From assembly GCA_019236675.1 (NCBI GenBank), contig JAFAIO010000041.1:1-32524 (forward strand): a stretch of 32,524 nucleotides of DNA, written 5' to 3'. A program made the translations under genes and the position numbers. This document shows, in pieces, positions 32,451-32,524 of the stretch. Below the pieces are notes generated by a model, which saw only the letters and a list, made by a program, of their open reading frames with translations, was not told where the DNA came from and searched no databases. Each line of letters opens with the position of its first letter. Position 1 is the stretch's first letter. The stretch comes from Verrucomicrobiota bacterium. Its GTDB lineage: Bacteria; Verrucomicrobiota; Verrucomicrobiia; Chthoniobacterales; JAFAMB01.

Positions 32451-32524
32451 GGGGGCTCTTCCTATACTGCGTGTCGGTCGCTTGGTAGCCATCCGGCAAG
32501 GGAGCTTGGGACAGATGGGACTTA

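Overview
The window looks like an ordinary chromosomal stretch from a Gram-negative, free-living bacterium, most likely a soil verrucomicrobium of the Chthoniobacterales type. This placement is an inference. It rests on moderate GC, a stand-alone heptose-1-phosphate adenylyltransferase (lipopolysaccharide), almost no Shine-Dalgarno sequences before genes, and intergenic spaces packed with short inverted and tandem repeats. There are no rRNA or tRNA genes, insertion sequences, phage genes or CRISPR arrays that I can support.

Layout. 1-2.2 kb: 3' part of an RlmI-like rRNA methyltransferase, then two coupled coiled-coil proteins with C-terminal membrane anchors. 2.4-4.2 kb: gatC-gatA without gatB. 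4.5-7.4 kb (minus): acetyl-CoA synthetase, a DUF6941-like protein and the PII protein GlnB. 7.7-8.8 kb (minus): purN overlapping rfaE2. 8.9-14.3 kb: M29 aminopeptidase, GreA-like factor, NudC, M20 amidohydrolase coupled to a transglutaminase-like protein. 14.3-16.7 kb: a 26-codon ORF with an ideal ribosome binding site, a small anchored protein, an isochorismatase-family hydrolase, a broken four-helix-bundle (S23) gene and a methyltransferase. 16.8-19.8 kb (minus): mannitol/fructuronate-type dehydrogenase, a cysteine-dioxygenase-like cupin and a lipoprotein. 19.9-26.5 kb: GxxExxY protein, POT peptide transporter, upp, TPMT-like methyltransferase, alpha/beta hydrolase, YgjP-type metalloprotease carrying a 30-bp tandem repeat, and a secreted esterase. 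26.5-30.1 kb: small membrane protein, DHA2 MFS transporter and a decayed zone with a frameshifted LysR regulator back to back with a 5'-truncated phosphotransferase. 30.5-32.3 kb: long-chain acyl-CoA synthetase.

Most genes are housekeeping, salvage or peptide/carbon scavenging functions: peptide uptake, M29 and M20 peptidases, uracil salvage, acetate and fatty-acid activation, and PII nitrogen sensing. They do not form one large pathway.

The unusual content is between the genes. The main finding is a composite non-coding element of about 215-245 bp, present twice in opposite orientation (4206-4450 and 28665-28880), built of two successive regions each closed by GC-rich inverted ends. Beyond that there is a 32-bp ATCAGT-rich word found exactly three times and twice with small changes, a perfect 33-bp inverted repeat, other inverted repeats of 21-38 bp, and cases where repeat words supply stop codons and the last residues of neighbouring genes. 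Two small genes of families often found as mobile or accessory genes (S23 four-helix bundle, GxxExxY) are each bracketed by inverted repeat arms.
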